From positions 1-15,900 of the forward strand of contig CAZEIU010000017.1 of assembly GCA_964512085.1 (NCBI GenBank): DNA of 15,900 nucleotides, written 5' to 3'. The notes under the pieces were generated by a model. That model did not search any database. It saw only the letters and a program-made list of their open reading frames with translations, and was not told the origin of the DNA. The position numbers and the translations under genes were made by a program. This stretch comes from JAUPVL01 sp964512085 (GTDB lineage Bacteria; Patescibacteriota; Saccharimonadia; CAILAD01; BJGX01). Of this stretch, positions 13,942 through 15,900 are shown piece by piece. Each line of letters begins with the position of its first letter. Positions within the stretch are counted from its first letter, which is position 1.

Positions 13942-15675
13942 GTGGTAAAAATTTCAAAAATGTCGTGGGGTGAAAAAATTCTGGGCGCTTTTTTTATATT
14001 TGCGCTTGTTTTAGTAATTACATTATTTGGTTTTAGAATAGCTTATGTTGGTAGGGTTTATCCAGGTATAAGTGCTAACGGTGTATATTTGGGTGGACTA
14101 AAACAGAATGAAGCTCAAATACTGCTAGATTCTCAAACTTCTGCTTACCAAACAAAATCTCAAGAAATTATTGTACCATCGGGTACTGTTAATCTTTCTG
14201 CTGAAAAATTAGGCATTACCTACAATAATAAGCTAGCCGTAGAAAAATCTATGTCTATTGGTCGACAAGGCTGGTTTAATAATCAGTTGGCCGAACAATT
14301 TGCAACTATGATTGGCCTAAAAGAGCCTATTAACGAAGTTACGCTTGATAACAACAAGGTCGCAAGTAACCTAGTAGCAATTAATAATAACTTCGCCAAA
14401 CCCGATTTAAATGCAAAATATGTTGCCAGTAATGGAGAGATAGAAATCGAAAAAAGCCAACGCGGCAAAAGGGTTGATTTTCACTCTAGCATTGGTGCTA
14501 TTAAAGAATATTTTGGTCAGCAACAAAACAAAACATTTGTATTACCTGTGCTTACAGTAGAACCTCAGCTTAGTGCTCAAGCCTTGGAGAACCAAAAAAG
14601 CATCATATCACCTTTTGTTAGTAATCCTTTACGACTTAGCTACGCCGATAAAACTTGGGGTGCAGATATTAATACTATTGTAAGTTGGCTAACACTACCA
14701 AGCTCTAATCTGCCCTTAAAAGATGATATTATTAGCCGAAATTACCGAATAGATAATCATAATAATATTTTATCTTTTGATAAAAAATCTATTCAAAATT
14801 ATATTACCTCTCTTAGTGAACAAATTAATATAGAGCCCGTTAATGCACAACTCAGCATTAGTGGTGGTAAGGCTGTGGTTTTTACTCAAAGCAGAGATGG
14901 TAGACAATTAGATATCGACAAGTCTACGGCGGCAGTCTATGAATATTTAAAAAATTCAGTTTACAATAAACCTGTTGAATTGGCGGTTAATGTCACTAAG
15001 GCTGAGGTAAGTGACGACAACATAGATAAGCTAGGTATTAAAGAGCTTATATCGGAGGGTGTATCCTACTTTCCGGGTTCGTCGGCTAATAGAATTCAGA
15101 ATGTTCGCGTAGGTACTAGCAAGTTTAATGGCCTACTTATAAGGCCTGGGGAGGTCTTCTCTTTTAATAAATACTTAGGCGAAGTTAGTGCAGCTACAGG
15201 CTATGCTGAAGGCGTGGTGATATTAGAAAACAAAGAAGAAAAACAGTTTGGTGGTGGTCTTTGTCAGGTATCGAGCACTGCTTACCGAGCAGCCTTATTA
15301 GCTGGCCTACCAATTGTGTCTAGAACCAACCATGCCTTTGCGGTTAGTTATTATACCGAACCATACGGTGTACCTGGAGTAGATGCTACTATTTATCTTC
15401 CCTATCCAGATATGCAATTTACCAACGATACCGGTAAGTATATTCTTATACAAACCGAAATGATCGGAACCACCTTAAGATTCAGATTTTACGGTACCAA
15501 AACTAAATCTGGTGTTATTCGCGGGCCATATTTTATATCGGGTAGTAATGACCATACTAAGCCTTCAGAGACGGTTTTTTATAGAGATGTAATAGACACT
15601 AACGGCAAAGTTATAAAAACCGATACTACTTTTACAAAGTATAAATCTTCTCTAGAATTTCCACTTATAAATTAA
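13942..15675 (+). CDS. VanW/YoaR-like cell-wall protein with peptidoglycan-binding repeats
   Basis: A 577-residue protein with one N-terminal transmembrane segment (about residues 11-34) and a long extracellular part. Residues about 40-370 contain PG_binding_4-type (YoaR) units, recognisable from the opening Y-P-G-I-S-A-N-G-V-Y-L-G-G-L and repeated S-x-x-G-R-x-V/L-D patterns (near 155 and 320). Residues about 394-500 are the VanW domain: F-N-G-L-L-I-R-P-G-E-V-F-S-F-N, then G-G-G-L-C-Q-V-S-S-T. The family is found in wall-associated proteins and vancomycin-resistance clusters, but its biochemical role is unknown; resistance should not be inferred. The GTG start has a distant AAGG (13926-13929). 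ATG at 13960 is an alternative giving 571 residues. It ends nine bases from the mnmE stop. Confidence 0.88.
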   Translation: MVKISKMSWGEKILGAFFIFALVLVITLFGFRIAYVGRVYPGISANGVYLGGLKQNEAQILLDSQTSAYQTKSQEIIVPSGTVNLSAEKLGITYNNKLAVEKSMSIGRQGWFNNQLAEQFATMIGLKEPINEVTLDNNKVASNLVAINNNFAKPDLNAKYVASNGEIEIEKSQRGKRVDFHSSIGAIKEYFGQQQNKTFVLPVLTVEPQLSAQALENQKSIISPFVSNPLRLSYADKTWGADINTIVSWLTLPSSNLPLKDDIISRNYRIDNHNNILSFDKKSIQNYITSLSEQINIEPVNAQLSISGGKAVVFTQSRDGRQLDIDKSTAAVYEYLKNSVYNKPVELAVNVTKAEVSDDNIDKLGIKELISEGVSYFPGSSANRIQNVRVGTSKFNGLLIRPGEVFSFNKYLGEVSAATGYAEGVVILENKEEKQFGGGLCQVSSTAYRAALLAGLPIVSRTNHAFAVSYYTEPYGVPGVDATIYLPYPDMQFTNDTGKYILIQTEMIGTTLRFRFYGTKTKSGVIRGPYFISGSNDHTKPSETVFYRDVIDTNGKVIKTDTTFTKYKSSLEFPLIN

Positions 15676-15684
15676 TTTATTATT

Positions 15685-15900
15685 CTATTTACCAATACAA
15701 AAAGTCGAAAAGACTTCATTTATTATTTCTTCGGTCACATCTTGGCCGGTCAGTTGATTGCAAATACTAATACATTTTTGGTATTCAACCAGAACAATAT
15801 CACTTGGCAAATTATTATTTAGTTTAATTAAAATATCATTTAGTTCTTTTTTTAACTTTTTAAGTAATTCGCGGATGCCCACGAACACAACACAAACAAG
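15685..15900 (-). CDS. mnmE: tRNA modification GTPase MnmE, C-terminal end only
   Basis: An open frame of 71 codons enters from the window edge and ends in F-C-I-G-K, the diagnostic C-terminus of MnmE, whose Cys is needed for wobble-uridine modification. The visible part is the last helical region, with R-E-L-L-K-K-L-K-K-E-L and L-T-G-Q-D-V-T-E-E-I-I-N-E-V-F-S. MnmE with MnmG installs the 5-(carboxymethyl)aminomethyl group on U34 of some tRNAs. The G domain and N-terminus lie outside the window. Confidence 0.9.
   Translation of the reverse strand, partial: LVCVVFVGIRELLKKLKKELNDILIKLNNNLPSDIVLVEYQKCISICNQLTGQDVTEEIINEVFSTFCIGK

Noticed and set aside
13942..15675. VanW gene as evidence of vancomycin resistance
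   Set aside because: No vanA, vanH, vanX or regulator genes are present; VanW/YoaR proteins are common in bacteria without resistance.
15667..15680. 14-base palindrome at the end of the VanW gene, possible terminator
   Set aside because: It has no loop and only A-T pairs, includes the stop codon, and lacks a stable stem; not enough to call a terminator.
1..15900. Possible TGA-as-glycine code of Gracilibacteria/Absconditabacteria
   Set aside because: TGA ends the GtrA-like gene in an operon overlap and ends Ig-like gene 2, and the conserved proteins are complete without TGA read as an amino acid.
1..15900. CRISPR arrays, tRNA or rRNA genes, insertion sequences
   Set aside because: Spacers are all under 140 bases and show no direct-repeat arrays, cloverleaf-like sequences or transposase frames.

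Overview
The window reads as a fragment of a low-GC bacterial genome, probably a metagenome-assembled one because an N run sits inside a gene. I favour a Patescibacteria/CPR lineage, most likely Saccharibacteria. The reasons are the secreted lysozyme-like protein with its characteristic tail, a VanW/YoaR protein beside mnmE, frequent GTG and TTG starts, and short A/T-rich spacers with leaderless-looking promoters. TGA acts as a normal stop (gtrA-like gene, second Ig-like gene), so the Gracilibacteria/SR1 code is not in use. The phylum call is an inference; no rRNA or marker gene beyond the mnmE end is present.

Layout. (1) 1-4106, minus strand, surface/secreted block: a lysozyme-like protein cut by the window edge (1-1371), a membrane-anchored Ig-like protein (1371-1883) and an S8 subtilisin-like protease (1932-4106). 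The lysozyme-like protein and the protease carry the same C-terminal array of exactly 56-residue repeats. (2) 4153-5862, minus: a GT-C type membrane glycosyltransferase. (3) 5971-8924, plus: nucleotide-sugar dehydrogenase, DPM1-like GT2 glycosyltransferase and NAD-dependent sugar epimerase. (4) 8933-13299, minus, read in the order rmlB, rmlA, GtrA-like protein, aldo/keto reductase, sugar C-methyltransferase-like protein. (5) 13322-13804, minus: a second Ig-like protein related to the first. (6) 13942-15675, plus: a VanW/YoaR protein, meeting the 3' end of mnmE (15685-15900, minus) tail to tail.

How the genes may work together. RmlA and RmlB make dTDP-4-keto-6-deoxyglucose. No RmlC or RmlD lies next to them; instead there is a reductase and a three-domain sugar C-methyltransferase-like enzyme, which suggests an unusual, possibly branched, deoxysugar. 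A GT2 (lipid-phosphate-sugar synthase type), a GtrA-like putative flippase and a GT-C enzyme together look like the three-component systems that glycosylate surface polymers outside the membrane. The protease and lysozyme-like protein with a shared repeat tail, plus the two anchored Ig-like proteins, look like a cell-surface toolkit, possibly for contact with another cell. That last point is inference.

Control. Most transcription units are preceded by a good -10 box, in several cases the extended form TGnTATAAT. In five cases the -10 lies so close to the start codon that the mRNA should have a leader of 0-3 bases. No intergenic stretch exceeds 300 bases, and I see no RNA genes, insertion sequences or CRISPR arrays.
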